From: Nitrospirales bacterium
GTDB lineage: Bacteria; Nitrospirota; Nitrospiria; Nitrospirales; UBA8639
Reading direction: 5' to 3'
DNA length: 12,143 bases
Assembly (NCBI GenBank): GCA_021604265.1
Contig: BQIY01000028.1
Span: forward strand, 1 to 12,143
Shown here: positions 1 through 6,682 of the stretch, piece after piece
Layout of the letters: each line of letters opens with the position of its first letter
Position numbering within the stretch: the first letter of the stretch is position 1
Notes under the pieces: generated by a model
The model's input: the letters and a program-made list of their open reading frames with translations, nothing else
Database searches by the model: none
What the model was told of the DNA's origin: nothing
Position numbers and translations under genes: made by a program

Positions 1-56
1 AGACTCACGGCATCCAGTTTGAATTCTTTGGAATATTTCTTTCGTGTGGTCAACAT
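1..56 (-). CDS. IS3-family transposase OrfA, N-terminal fragment (cut by the left edge)
   Basis: On the minus strand an ATG at 56-54 follows a strong ribosome binding site (GGAGG, 6-nt spacer) and reads MLTTRKKYSKEFKLDAVSL up to the edge of the window. The TRKKYSxEFKxxAV pattern is the usual start of IS3-family OrfA proteins, whose helix-turn-helix binds the element's terminal repeats and which yields the active OrfAB transposase by frameshifting. Only 18 codons are visible, so intactness, frameshift signal and orfB cannot be judged. The element lies directly downstream of the CBASS operon, which fits a mobile, defence-rich locus. The family call rests on this N-terminal pattern alone. Confidence 0.8.
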   Translation of the reverse strand, partial: MLTTRKKYSKEFKLDAVS

Positions 57-123
57 TGATCACCTCCGTTAAGTGGATTATCTCTTAACTAGGTGGTATC
101 AATCTATTAGACCACGTCAGACA
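1..123 (-). mobile_element. End of an IS3-family insertion sequence (5' side)
   Basis: The visible element consists of the start of orfA and about 67 bp of upstream DNA. A plausible outer boundary is position 123, because on the minus strand the sequence from there begins TGTCTGACGTGG, and IS3-family terminal repeats start with TG. The boundary abuts an inverted pair, CAGACA at 118-123 and TGTCTG at 127-132. The other end of the element is outside the window, so neither the matching terminal repeat nor a target-site duplication can be checked. Confidence 0.5.
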
Positions 124-183
124 GGTTGTCTGCCTATTGGATAAGTTAGTTTGCCTTGCCACTGTAATACTTTCAGGATTTAT

Positions 184-1074
184 CTACCAATGTGTCCAAA
201 GATCTACAACAGCGGCCAAGAACTTGTCACACTGGACTCTGCGCCACGTGACTGGTGAATCTTTGTGCAGCAAATAGTACTGCTCGTTGGCACATAAAAA
301 CTCAGACCGATCCGCCCTGCGGATCCAGTTGATCGCATTTAGGAAGGTGTTCCCATAGCTCCTTCCAAATTTTTCATTTGGCACATTGTATAGCAAACCC
401 TCGAGGTAGTAGGACGGGGCACCCCCAATCTCCAACATTTTCTCCGCCAAAAGTCGATTACGTAGGTTCTTCAAAATACGGAGCATGGGCTTGAACCACC
501 CTGAGGTCTCCTGATGCTTCTTCGTTAGGTTCTCGGAATGTTGTTTCGGATAGTTCACGATCTGAGTACCAGATTTGGTGTAGAAGCAGATGCCTTCCTC
601 GTATATCTGATCCGAAGTCGAAAGAAAGCGGTGGTACCGGCGAAATTGAATTGCAGCGATAATATCGGCCTTTCTGCGATTTCCATTCGCAGCAATGGAG
701 ATGGCTTTATCACCAGCATCAATCTCATTCCAATACCTGCTGTTAAGCACGTCAAACACATCAGCTTTGAAATCATTGTGTGTGTATGTCGCATCGTGAT
801 GCGATGTCTTGAAGGCCGCTTGTTGCTCGGCGGGCAACTGCGTAAGATCATGCTTAAAACAGTTTTGCAGTCTGATTACAATATCGACATCGCTCTCGCT
901 GTAGATGTTTGTGTCATTGCCGTACGACCCCTGAAGAAATACTTTAAAGTTCTTCCCTGAGTATGGCGTGCTTGAAGTCTCAAGTGTCGTCTTGATTGAG
1001 TTGTAAGTATTTCTTGACTGAGTGATTGACCCTTGATGCGACCAGGTATCGAGTTGAGACTCTGGAATTGCCAC
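184..1074 (-). CDS. CBASS CD-NTase (cGAS/DncV-like cyclic-oligonucleotide synthase)
   Basis: This 296-residue protein is a cGAS/DncV-like nucleotidyltransferase that should make a cyclic di- or trinucleotide on phage infection and thereby activate the neighbouring phospholipase. The nucleotidyltransferase core is complete: GS at 49-50 in the FLQGSYGNDT turn, the metal-binding pair D62 and D64 in SESDVDIVI, and the likely third acidic residue D137 in RRKADII. The C-terminal helical lobe carries the family pattern SYYLEGLLYNVP at about 221-232. Length is typical. Translation starts at GTG (1074-1072) with AAGGG upstream; the end of the phospholipase gene is 17 nt away, so the two are co-transcribed. 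No E1/E2, JAB, HORMA or TRIP13 gene is present, which makes this a type I CBASS. I cannot assign the CD-NTase clade or product. It is the last gene of the operon. Confidence 0.95.
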   Translation of the reverse strand: MAIPESQLDTWSHQGSITQSRNTYNSIKTTLETSSTPYSGKNFKVFLQGSYGNDTNIYSESDVDIVIRLQNCFKHDLTQLPAEQQAAFKTSHHDATYTHNDFKADVFDVLNSRYWNEIDAGDKAISIAANGNRRKADIIAAIQFRRYHRFLSTSDQIYEEGICFYTKSGTQIVNYPKQHSENLTKKHQETSGWFKPMLRILKNLRNRLLAEKMLEIGGAPSYYLEGLLYNVPNEKFGRSYGNTFLNAINWIRRADRSEFLCANEQYYLLHKDSPVTWRRVQCDKFLAAVVDLWTHW

Positions 1075-1091
1075 GATTGCGCCCTTGAGAT

Positions 1092-2066
1092 TTATATCAG
1101 GAGTGATCGGATGTCTTGCTCCCGAGAGGCGAAGGATTCGCTTCCGCGTTGACGCAAAATGTTCAGCTTGGTGAGGTTATGTTCCATCAAGTCTGTTGCC
1201 ATTTCTGGTTTTTCGAATGTGTCACTAATTCGAACTGTTTTAACGTCTTTAAACAAGATTGCCCGAAGTTGATCCATTGACTGAGTGTTGATTTCCAGGG
1301 TCTTTTGCAGCAATTGAACGCTTCGAAGATACTTTTTGGCAAACCACATTTTGAAACTTCGCGACTTAGGTTCCGGATAAATCCCAACACCAACGCTGAC
1401 GACTCTAAGGTGTGACCGGGCCTTGTTAAGCGCAGCAATGGCGTCCGCAATCGCATACAGGGTTGGATTGTTTGCGCAATATCCTCCATCGATGAGTTCA
1501 ATCCTGTCACCAGCTGATGTAGTTACGATCTTTCGTTCAAAAAAGGGATAGGCGGAGCACGACGCCTGCACCGCATCCCCCATGCTTACACCAAAGCCGG
1601 GCTTGAATGTGCCAATTCTACCATGCGCCTGTTCGACCTCCCCTTTAAAGATCATGGGCCGTTCGATCACCCACTTAGTGGCAACGATGCCAATGCCCGT
1701 TTTGACATCGGAGAAATTCTTCGTGCCATATATCTCACCTGCCAGCTTTCTAAGCGCATCTGATTTGTCTCGAGCGCTAGAGGCACGCATCACACGGGGT
1801 ACATGCATTGAGTACAACTCATGGATACTATCTACCTCATACCCGAGTGCTAAGAGCGATGCGATAATGGCACCTGTGCTCGTCCCGAATATTAAGTCGA
1901 ACCGCTCATGAAGCGGACAGCCAAGCATACCTTCAATTTCCTTGAGAACACCTAAGGTATAGAAGCCCTTGGCACCTCCCCCGTCCAAACTAAGGATCCG
2001 ATATAAACCATCCTTTGTGTATTGATTAGTCAGCGGCAAAGTATGCTTCATTCGTTTTCGGCTCAA
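1092..2066 (-). CDS. capV: CapV-type patatin-like phospholipase, CBASS effector
   Basis: The protein is a patatin-family lipase; in CBASS, CapV degrades membrane phospholipids once bound by the cyclic dinucleotide, killing the infected cell. The glycine-rich oxyanion-hole motif DGGGAKG is at 28-34, the nucleophile elbow GTSTG puts the catalytic serine at 63, and the dyad aspartate is D193 in DGGY (numbering from TTG). All active-site elements are intact and the 324-residue length is normal. Two starts are possible: TTG at 2066 or ATG at 2051 (residue 6); neither has a strong ribosome binding site, and the ATG seems more natural. It lies 23 nt (38 nt from the ATG) behind the membrane-effector gene and 17 nt ahead of the CD-NTase. 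GC is near 50% by eye, higher than in the two upstream genes. Confidence 0.95.
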   Translation of the reverse strand: MSRKRMKHTLPLTNQYTKDGLYRILSLDGGGAKGFYTLGVLKEIEGMLGCPLHERFDLIFGTSTGAIIASLLALGYEVDSIHELYSMHVPRVMRASSARDKSDALRKLAGEIYGTKNFSDVKTGIGIVATKWVIERPMIFKGEVEQAHGRIGTFKPGFGVSMGDAVQASCSAYPFFERKIVTTSAGDRIELIDGGYCANNPTLYAIADAIAALNKARSHLRVVSVGVGIYPEPKSRSFKMWFAKKYLRSVQLLQKTLEINTQSMDQLRAILFKDVKTVRISDTFEKPEMATDLMEHNLTKLNILRQRGSESFASREQDIRSLLI

Positions 2067-2089
2067 TAAAAAACTGGATGGATGTATCG

Positions 2090-2683
2090 TTATGCACGAC
2101 TAATTTTCTTGCTGATTATAAACCTACCATTCGTATTACGATCCGTAAAATAATTTCCTTCTAATACGATTTGCTTCATCGGGTTAAATTGTAAAATTGC
2201 CATACCAATATGTGGCTGAATTAACTTCGCTCCAATGTTTTTAGGGGTGTTCCGGTATATGTAATAAAGGTGAATACGCCCTGATTCTGGATTTCTTTTT
2301 GGGTAGGCTACAAGTGTTTCCGATTCAGATTCATCTGTAAAAAGTTCCATACTTAGACTAACAAAGGTTTGCTTGATGTGTACTACACCTTTTTTGACCC
2401 CTTTTCTGTCATCCCATATCCAATAAATTTCAACTTCCCAATCACCCCCAATATCCGGAAATACCCATTTGTTCAGAGCTGGGATTAAGTTCCAAAGATA
2501 TCTCCATGCAAAAAGAAAAACAACTACAAGCAGTGCTTCAAATGCAGCAGCATAGCGGAGTGAAATCATCAAATTATCAGACCAGGTGCCTGGTTCCCCC
2601 ATGGCAAATATTAGTGTCAATAATGCGCCAAATATTGCACACAAAACACCAACTACTTTTGTTATGGGAAATAACCTAATCAT
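2090..2683 (-). CDS. cap15: Cap15-like membrane effector (two TM helices plus beta-strand-rich domain)
   Basis: The 197-residue protein has two hydrophobic helices (about 8-28 and 40-64) followed by a strand-rich domain that opens with VFPDIGGDWEVEIY (residues 74-87) and runs to the end as alternating hydrophobic strands. This is the layout of the SMODS-associated 2TM beta-rich (S-2TMbeta) family, best known as Cap15, in which a beta-barrel binds a cyclic dinucleotide and the oligomerising helices disrupt the inner membrane. The call rests on architecture and the GxW strand, not on a search. The ATG at 2683 overlaps the end of the DAC-like gene by 8 nt, implying translational coupling; a GGGAGG lies rather far upstream. 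The gene is clearly AT-richer (about 40% GC in sampled lines) than capV. Its ligand could come from the DAC-like neighbour or from the CD-NTase. Confidence 0.8.
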   Translation of the reverse strand: MIRLFPITKVVGVLCAIFGALLTLIFAMGEPGTWSDNLMISLRYAAAFEALLVVVFLFAWRYLWNLIPALNKWVFPDIGGDWEVEIYWIWDDRKGVKKGVVHIKQTFVSLSMELFTDESESETLVAYPKRNPESGRIHLYYIYRNTPKNIGAKLIQPHIGMAILQFNPMKQIVLEGNYFTDRNTNGRFIISKKISRA

Positions 2684-3110
2684 GGGTAAAGCTTATTAAT
2701 TCCCTCCCGTTTTCAAATATACAAACTCCATAGTTTCCACCTACCACAGCGGTATAAAAAACACCATTAATCACCGAACCAGTTTGAGCAACAAAGTATC
2801 TTGCCCCATAGTGTTTATGAGAGTCCAAGCTCATCCCTTTAACCGGTGGCGGATAAAAGTAATGAGCAACATGAGTGAGTTCCAATTTAGACGACACTAT
2901 ATGAAATCCATCATGGTGAGGATTATTAAAACTCGATATTTCTCTCAGTTTTTCATATAAATTGGTGCCCGACAATTGGGGAATAGATCGATACAAAGGA
3001 TATAAAGGGATCTTTGATGTTTCATCGCAAACAAGCAAGCCTAAACCCGAGAAAGGTTCCTCGGCTTCTCTAAATAGTTTTACCAAAACTGTATAAAGAT
3101 CTTGAAGCAA
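2676..3110 (-). CDS. Divergent diadenylate-cyclase (DAC/DisA_N-like) domain protein, unusual start
   Basis: The 144 residues align by eye with the DAC domain that makes c-di-AMP from two ATP. GLGLLVCDE (22-30) matches the first core strand, HHDGFHIVS (65-73) the DGA motif, HYGARYFVA (100-108) the G-T-R-H-R motif, and AVVGGNYGVCIFENG (121-135) the VVSEETG strand. D67 and R104 are kept, but the second RHR arginine is Phe and the SEE acidic residues are missing. It may make another product, be weak, or act as a nucleotide sensor. The only start is a TTG at 3110-3108 with a poor ribosome binding site; there is no ATG in the first 92 codons, and an in-frame TAA lies two codons upstream. It is the first clear gene of the operon and overlaps the membrane-effector gene by 8 nt. 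Family call moderately sure, activity open. Confidence 0.72.
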   Translation of the reverse strand: MLQDLYTVLVKLFREAEEPFSGLGLLVCDETSKIPLYPLYRSIPQLSGTNLYEKLREISSFNNPHHDGFHIVSSKLELTHVAHYFYPPPVKGMSLDSHKHYGARYFVAQTGSVINGVFYTAVVGGNYGVCIFENGRELISFTHD

Positions 3111-3113
3111 CGA

Positions 3114-3203
3114 TTAATCCCGAGCTTGTTCGAAGCGTATAACAAATCGGTGGTAGACTGCCTGCGCCGAAGCTACATGTTTCGCGCAACATACATCTCT
3201 CAT
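3114..3203 (-). other. Leader frame in phase with the DAC-like gene, ended by TAA
   Basis: A 29-codon frame starts at an ATG (3203-3201) behind AAGGAG (3211-3216), a far better ribosome binding site than that of the DAC-like gene. It reads MRDVCCAKHVASAQAVYHRF and ends in RFEQARD followed by TAA at 3116-3114. The frame is in phase with the DAC-like gene, whose TTG is 3 nt beyond the stop. It could be a coupled leader peptide, or the true 5' end of the gene broken by a nonsense mutation. Alternatively it is an unrelated remnant fused by chance. I do not recognise the peptide. Confidence 0.35.
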
Positions 3204-3210
3204 CGTATTC

Positions 3211-3216
3211 TCCTTT
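3211..3216 (-). promoter_or_regulatory. Strong ribosome binding site ahead of the leader frame
   Basis: AAGGAG on the minus strand is spaced 7 nt from the ATG at 3203. It is the best initiation signal upstream of the defence operon, and it bears on where translation of the DAC-like protein really begins. Confidence 0.55.
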
Positions 3217-3589
3217 ATACTTGCGGCGGGATTTTTGGTTATTGAAAGAACTAAGTCAAGTCACGCAAGTAGATCGTCTTTTTCAGTCATCGATTCTATC
3301 ATTTCCAATTCCTTCAAACCCTACATCCCATACAGATTTTTCTTTAATTCTTCATGACCAAGAGAGTTTGTCCAAATGACCACCCAAAGATATCCAATAA
3401 CTTGATTTATTTCGTCATTTAACTAAGAATCTCCACACGGGCTGCAGTAGGCCCTACTCGCACCAAGCTCTACTTTTGCTACCGGTGCTGTAAGTAATTC
3501 GGGATAAAAATCACCGTACCAAATAGAATTGTGTAACCAGGCGCCTGCCAGACCGAAATACTTCCCCCATAAAGTCATTGAGGATAGGA
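3217..3589. other. Intergenic region between the divergent CBASS operon and the AlbA_2 gene
   Basis: About 370 bp of fairly AT-rich DNA must hold the promoters for the leftward defence operon and for the rightward AlbA_2 gene. I see no convincing sigma-70 pair on either strand, no clear operator and no gene-sized frame. A GTATAAAG on the minus strand at 3213-3220 resembles a -10 box but has no good -35 and overlaps the ribosome binding site. Confidence 0.5.
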
Positions 3590-4789
3590 ATGAACAACGA
3601 ACTATTCGAGCGACTCCTTTACGAAGAAGAGAGTACGACCCTGGATTTCAAGAAGGAACAGTATCGCTTCGCAATTGCAACCGAGGCTGAGAAGTCCGAA
3701 CTCTTGAAGGACATACTCGGTTTCGCCAACGCCTGGCGCAGAGCTGAAGCTTATATTCTCATTGGCGTGGAAGACATTCGTGGGGGCCGGGGAAAAGTTT
3801 TAGGTATTAAAAAATCAGGCCATTTGGACGACCATTCGCTCCAGCAGTTCGTGAATAACCTCACCAACCAGCCAGTCCATTTCCATTACGAGGCATTTGG
3901 GTTTGAGGGGAAACAAGTTGGAATCATCAGCATCGACCAACAGACTCGTCCAATCTACCTGAAACGAAACTACGGGAGACTGGAAGGGGAGAAGGTCTTC
4001 ATTCGACGAGGGAGCTCTACCGATCCAACCAAACCGGCATCGCTCGAAGAAATTGCCCAAATGCGTGTGGGTTCTGCACAACCCACGGCCGAGCTGCTTG
4101 TTGAGTTTGCTCATGTTGAACAAGACGATGCGCTCGGGACAAATATCTCATGGGAAGTGGAATACTGCAAAATGCCACAGACAGAGTTGATTCCCGATCT
4201 GTCGCGCTCGCAGCAAGCAAATCAGTTCGGCATCAACCTCTCGATCCTTCGGTACGATCCGATGAATCGCACTAACCATAACTTCTTTCGTGAAATGGCC
4301 AGGTTCGAGTTTTCACGACGACTGTTCAGGCCTATCCGTTTGGTGGTGAGAAACATTGGACAAGTTGCCGCCAACAATGTACGAGTGGAAATGACGGTGC
4401 CAACGAATATCGGTGTAGAGGTGGCAGATCCGTCTAATTTCCCCGATCCACCGAAACGGCGCGACAGTTTTCTGGGCAACTCTGTTTTGCAGGGGGTTAA
4501 GCACGCTTTTCATCGCGAACCAGGTGAAGTTGACATTACAGAGAACAACGAGCGGTTCCGGGTTGAAATCGACTGTGCGGATCTTCAACCTGGTCGCCGA
4601 GTTTGGTCGGACATCTTCTACATTGGGAAGGTGGCAAGCGGCGACCTTTTTCTATCCGGAATGGTATTTGCCGACAACCTGCCGCAAGCGAAAGACTTCA
4701 CACTCACTGTGTCGGTATCAGTGACGCAAACAGCCATGACCGTTGATGAATTATGTTCGCTACCAGAACCGACTATACATGAAGAGTAA
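3590..4789 (+). CDS. Schlafen-type AlbA_2 domain protein with beta-rich C-terminal half
   Basis: Residues about 5-155 match the AlbA_2 (Schlafen-type) domain: the opening YEEESTTLDFKKE (E13-E15, DFK), then DILGFANAW, YILIGVEDIRGGRGKVLGI (55-73), and the closing FIRRGSSTDPTKPASLEEI (137-155). Such domains bind nucleic acid or nucleotides and occur in Schlafen-like RNA-cleaving and defence proteins. The rest, to residue 399, has no helicase or winged-helix region. It looks beta-rich, with LVVRNIGQVAANNVRVEMTV resembling an Ig-like/CARDB strand pair. I prefer the ATG at 3590, because GAGG lies 6 nt upstream; a TTG at 3578 would add four residues. It is divergent from the CBASS operon and has no close partner downstream. 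It is probably cytoplasmic (no signal peptide or TM seen). Domain call is good; role in defence is inferred from context. Confidence 0.85.
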   Translation: MNNELFERLLYEEESTTLDFKKEQYRFAIATEAEKSELLKDILGFANAWRRAEAYILIGVEDIRGGRGKVLGIKKSGHLDDHSLQQFVNNLTNQPVHFHYEAFGFEGKQVGIISIDQQTRPIYLKRNYGRLEGEKVFIRRGSSTDPTKPASLEEIAQMRVGSAQPTAELLVEFAHVEQDDALGTNISWEVEYCKMPQTELIPDLSRSQQANQFGINLSILRYDPMNRTNHNFFREMARFEFSRRLFRPIRLVVRNIGQVAANNVRVEMTVPTNIGVEVADPSNFPDPPKRRDSFLGNSVLQGVKHAFHREPGEVDITENNERFRVEIDCADLQPGRRVWSDIFYIGKVASGDLFLSGMVFADNLPQAKDFTLTVSVSVTQTAMTVDELCSLPEPTIHEE

Positions 4790-4916
4790 CGAACACGAGT
4801 AATCGGTGACACGGTCATGGGGAGCCGAACAACAGGGTAGTGACTTTGGTTCCCATTGGCATTTCGGAATCAAACTATGAGATCGGGAGAAGCTTGGACA
4901 TAAGGATCAACCAACC

Positions 4917-4935
4917 AAGTCAAATCATTTGACTT
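4917..4935. repeat. Perfect 19-bp palindrome
   Basis: AAGTCAAAT-C-ATTTGACTT is a perfect 9-1-9 inverted repeat. Its right half is the beginning of the 32-bp direct repeat; the second copy of that repeat lacks the left arm. It could be an operator, a recombination half-site pair or a junction scar. Confidence 0.7.
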
Positions 4936-4958
4936 CGTTCTTCAGTTGGCTAAAATTC
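4927..4958. repeat. 32-bp direct repeat, copy 1
   Basis: This stretch is identical to 6683-6714, and similarity continues for about six more bases with two mismatches. The two copies lie in the same orientation 1,756 bp apart and bracket the orphan gene together with the first ~190-bp structured repeat. Confidence 0.9.
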
Positions 4959-5141
4959 CCCATACGGCCATTCCAGAACGTCTAGTTGTAGTCGGATGTC
5001 CTTCGGGACGAACATGTATTCGCCATCCGTTGAACGGGCTTTGAACCAATCCAAGGAAGATGTCCAAGAAATTGAAGATCCGACTCTTATGCCGATCGGA
5101 TCCAAATAAACCTTATGCGAAGATAAAGACTGGAGACAGAA

Positions 5142-6260
5142 ATGGAGCATTCAGGGGTTCTATACGATTCATTGCCCATCACACGGTTGGGCGTCCGGAC
5201 CGACGACGAAGTTGTTGTGCTTGCTCCCGATTTCTCAACCTTCGCCTACATGCTGGAAGAATACATAACACTGGCAACTGCAAAGATCGTCATACCCTCT
5301 TCCATTCCTGAGTCTAAAAACCTCACAGACCTCCCCGCCCTCCTAAAAACGCGAGTGCGTGTCATTGATGACTCCGCCGAAAGGGAGGCCGTTAGCCGAC
5401 TTCTTTATCCCTTGAGAAGTGAATTAGGCGTCAAGCAGAAAGCCCCTGATGCTCGGCTTAATTTCTCAAAGGCAATGAACAGTGAGTGGCGGCATAGAAT
5501 CAACTTCGTTCATCGCGACCTATTGCGGCTTGCAACTGGTTTCAATCACAACCTACAGGTTGGCATTTATCCAGAGGGTAGTCGCCATATTCTGAGCAAC
5601 CTAAGGAAGGGTGTTTCTGACATTAATGCCAGAGCCATACTCGCCCAAATCGAAGGAATTCTGGGGATTTATGGTGAAGTGTCTTTTCAATCTCCTCGCC
5701 CAGAGACCACTTCTGCCCCTGAGTTGCTCTCACTCTTTGATAGACTTCTCAATGATCCGGATTACCTACAGCTTTCCGATGCCGTATCAGACCTTGCTTT
5801 GCCCAAGAAACGAGAGGCCGCTTTGTCTAGAATCCGGGAATGTGGGCGCAAGCTGGTCACGAACGGAGTCGTAACGAAGGGTTGGAACTTCGTGGGAAAG
5901 GTTGTGAAAGCTTGGACAGGAGTGCCTGTTCCAGAGGCCGAAACTCTTCTCCCTCTATTCTCAGGAAAAGACTTCCCAATGTTCATTGATCTGCGGCAAG
6001 CACGGAAGTGGGCAATAAACAGGTGGATAAGGTCAGCCAAGACGAGTCAGCCTGTTTCCGCATCGGGTGATACCTACGAAGGCCTCTCCTGGATACTTCC
6101 AGCACAGCCCCCCAGTGACTGGGACGGCGGGGATATATCGACGATGACATTCGGAACAGTGAATGATTTGCTGAAAAACCTGGAGAGATTCGCACAACAA
6201 TCTCCTGGAGCATATTCCAGAAAGGTAGGGATCGGCCTCTCTGAAAATGTTCAGGAGTGA
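5142..6260 (+). CDS. Unrecognised 372-residue soluble protein between direct repeats
   Basis: I do not recognise this protein. The ATG at 5142 has GGAG six nt upstream, so the start is well supported. There is no signal peptide or clear TM segment. The N-terminal third has alternating strands and helices (DDEVVVLAPDFSTFAYMLEE, 21-40; AKIVIPSSIPES, 47-58) of alpha/beta character. The middle (about 105-150) is rich in Arg and His (SEWRHRINFVHRDLLRLATG), and the C-terminal half is mostly helical. It stands alone on its transcription unit, after the AlbA_2 gene and before the first structured repeat, and it is enclosed by the 32-bp direct repeats. This suggests a gene that arrived as a unit. A defence role is only suggested by the neighbourhood. 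Confidence 0.78.
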   Translation: MEHSGVLYDSLPITRLGVRTDDEVVVLAPDFSTFAYMLEEYITLATAKIVIPSSIPESKNLTDLPALLKTRVRVIDDSAEREAVSRLLYPLRSELGVKQKAPDARLNFSKAMNSEWRHRINFVHRDLLRLATGFNHNLQVGIYPEGSRHILSNLRKGVSDINARAILAQIEGILGIYGEVSFQSPRPETTSAPELLSLFDRLLNDPDYLQLSDAVSDLALPKKREAALSRIRECGRKLVTNGVVTKGWNFVGKVVKAWTGVPVPEAETLLPLFSGKDFPMFIDLRQARKWAINRWIRSAKTSQPVSASGDTYEGLSWILPAQPPSDWDGGDISTMTFGTVNDLLKNLERFAQQSPGAYSRKVGIGLSENVQE

Positions 6261-6476
6261 CGGTAGGCCTTAACAAGGAAGAATAAAGGAATAGGGGCAC
6301 TTGGGCCAGAATGCTTAACTCAAATAAAGACATTCCAAATATTTTACAAATAATTATTGTAGGCACGAGGAAAATCGTAGCAGGCCAAACGAGCAAATAT
6401 CCGAATTTACCTCCCTCAAACTGTTAAAGGCGAGGGGTAATACCCCAATCCCGGCGAATCTCCACTGCCTGTTCAC

Positions 6477-6668
6477 TGACGCCTGCTGACTGGCCTTAGG
6501 GCGGACGCTCTCATTCACTGGCGGGCTTTGTTTGAGCCGAGCGAGTTAGCCCGCCCTCCAAATTCTCGCGTCTGCCCTATCCAATGTGGCCAGGCTGGGC
6601 GTCATTGGTTTTGGCTACTTTTGCCGAAACAAAAGTAGCTCGGCTGCCGGGCCGAAACCCGGCAACAC
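6477..6668 (+). repeat. ~190-bp structured dispersed repeat, copy 1
   Basis: This is the first of three same-orientation copies. Visible stems are TGACGCC 6477-6483 with GGCGTCA 6598-6604, GGGCGGACGC 6499-6508 with GCGTCTGCCC 6568-6577 (one G-U), and GGCGGGCT 6520-6527 with AGCCCGCC 6548-6555. Further on are GCTACTTTTG 6614-6623 with CAAAAGTAGC 6630-6639 (loop CCGAAA) and a GCCGGG/CCCGGC hairpin at the 3' end. Nested stems and compensatory differences from copy 3 indicate conserved folding. It lies downstream of the orphan gene. It has no terminal TIRs of a known IS and no coding potential that I trust. Confidence 0.9.
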
Positions 6669-6682
6669 TCCTGCATGCCAAT

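Larger units (their letters stand above)
4790..5141. other. Gap between AlbA_2 gene and orphan gene, holding a palindrome and a dispersed repeat
   Basis: These 352 bp contain a 19-bp palindrome (4917-4935) and the first copy of the 32-bp direct repeat (4927-4958). Short frames on both strands (about 4996-5106 plus, 4950-5150 minus) look vaguely protein-like but have no ribosome binding site or recognisable motif, so I do not call them genes. No terminator is evident behind the AlbA_2 gene. Confidence 0.5.

Noticed and set aside
538..960. Open frame on the plus strand opposite the CD-NTase gene
   Set aside because: It is the antisense of a gene with complete catalytic motifs and has no signal of its own.
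3121..3195. Possible integron attC site (TAACAAATC and GTTATACGC-like pieces) upstream of the defence operon
   Set aside because: The core does not fit RYYYAAC/GTTRRRY, and no matching opposite half or complementary arm is found within attC distance.
4950..5150. 66-codon minus-strand frame and an overlapping short plus-strand frame before the orphan gene
   Set aside because: No ribosome binding site or recognisable motif; the minus frame covers the orphan gene's own ribosome binding site and ends in the repeat.
6261..6396. Minus-strand hydrophobic frame suggesting a small membrane protein
   Set aside because: It has only a TTG start with a poorly spaced ribosome binding site, and the frame runs on antisense into the well-supported orphan gene; at best a remnant.
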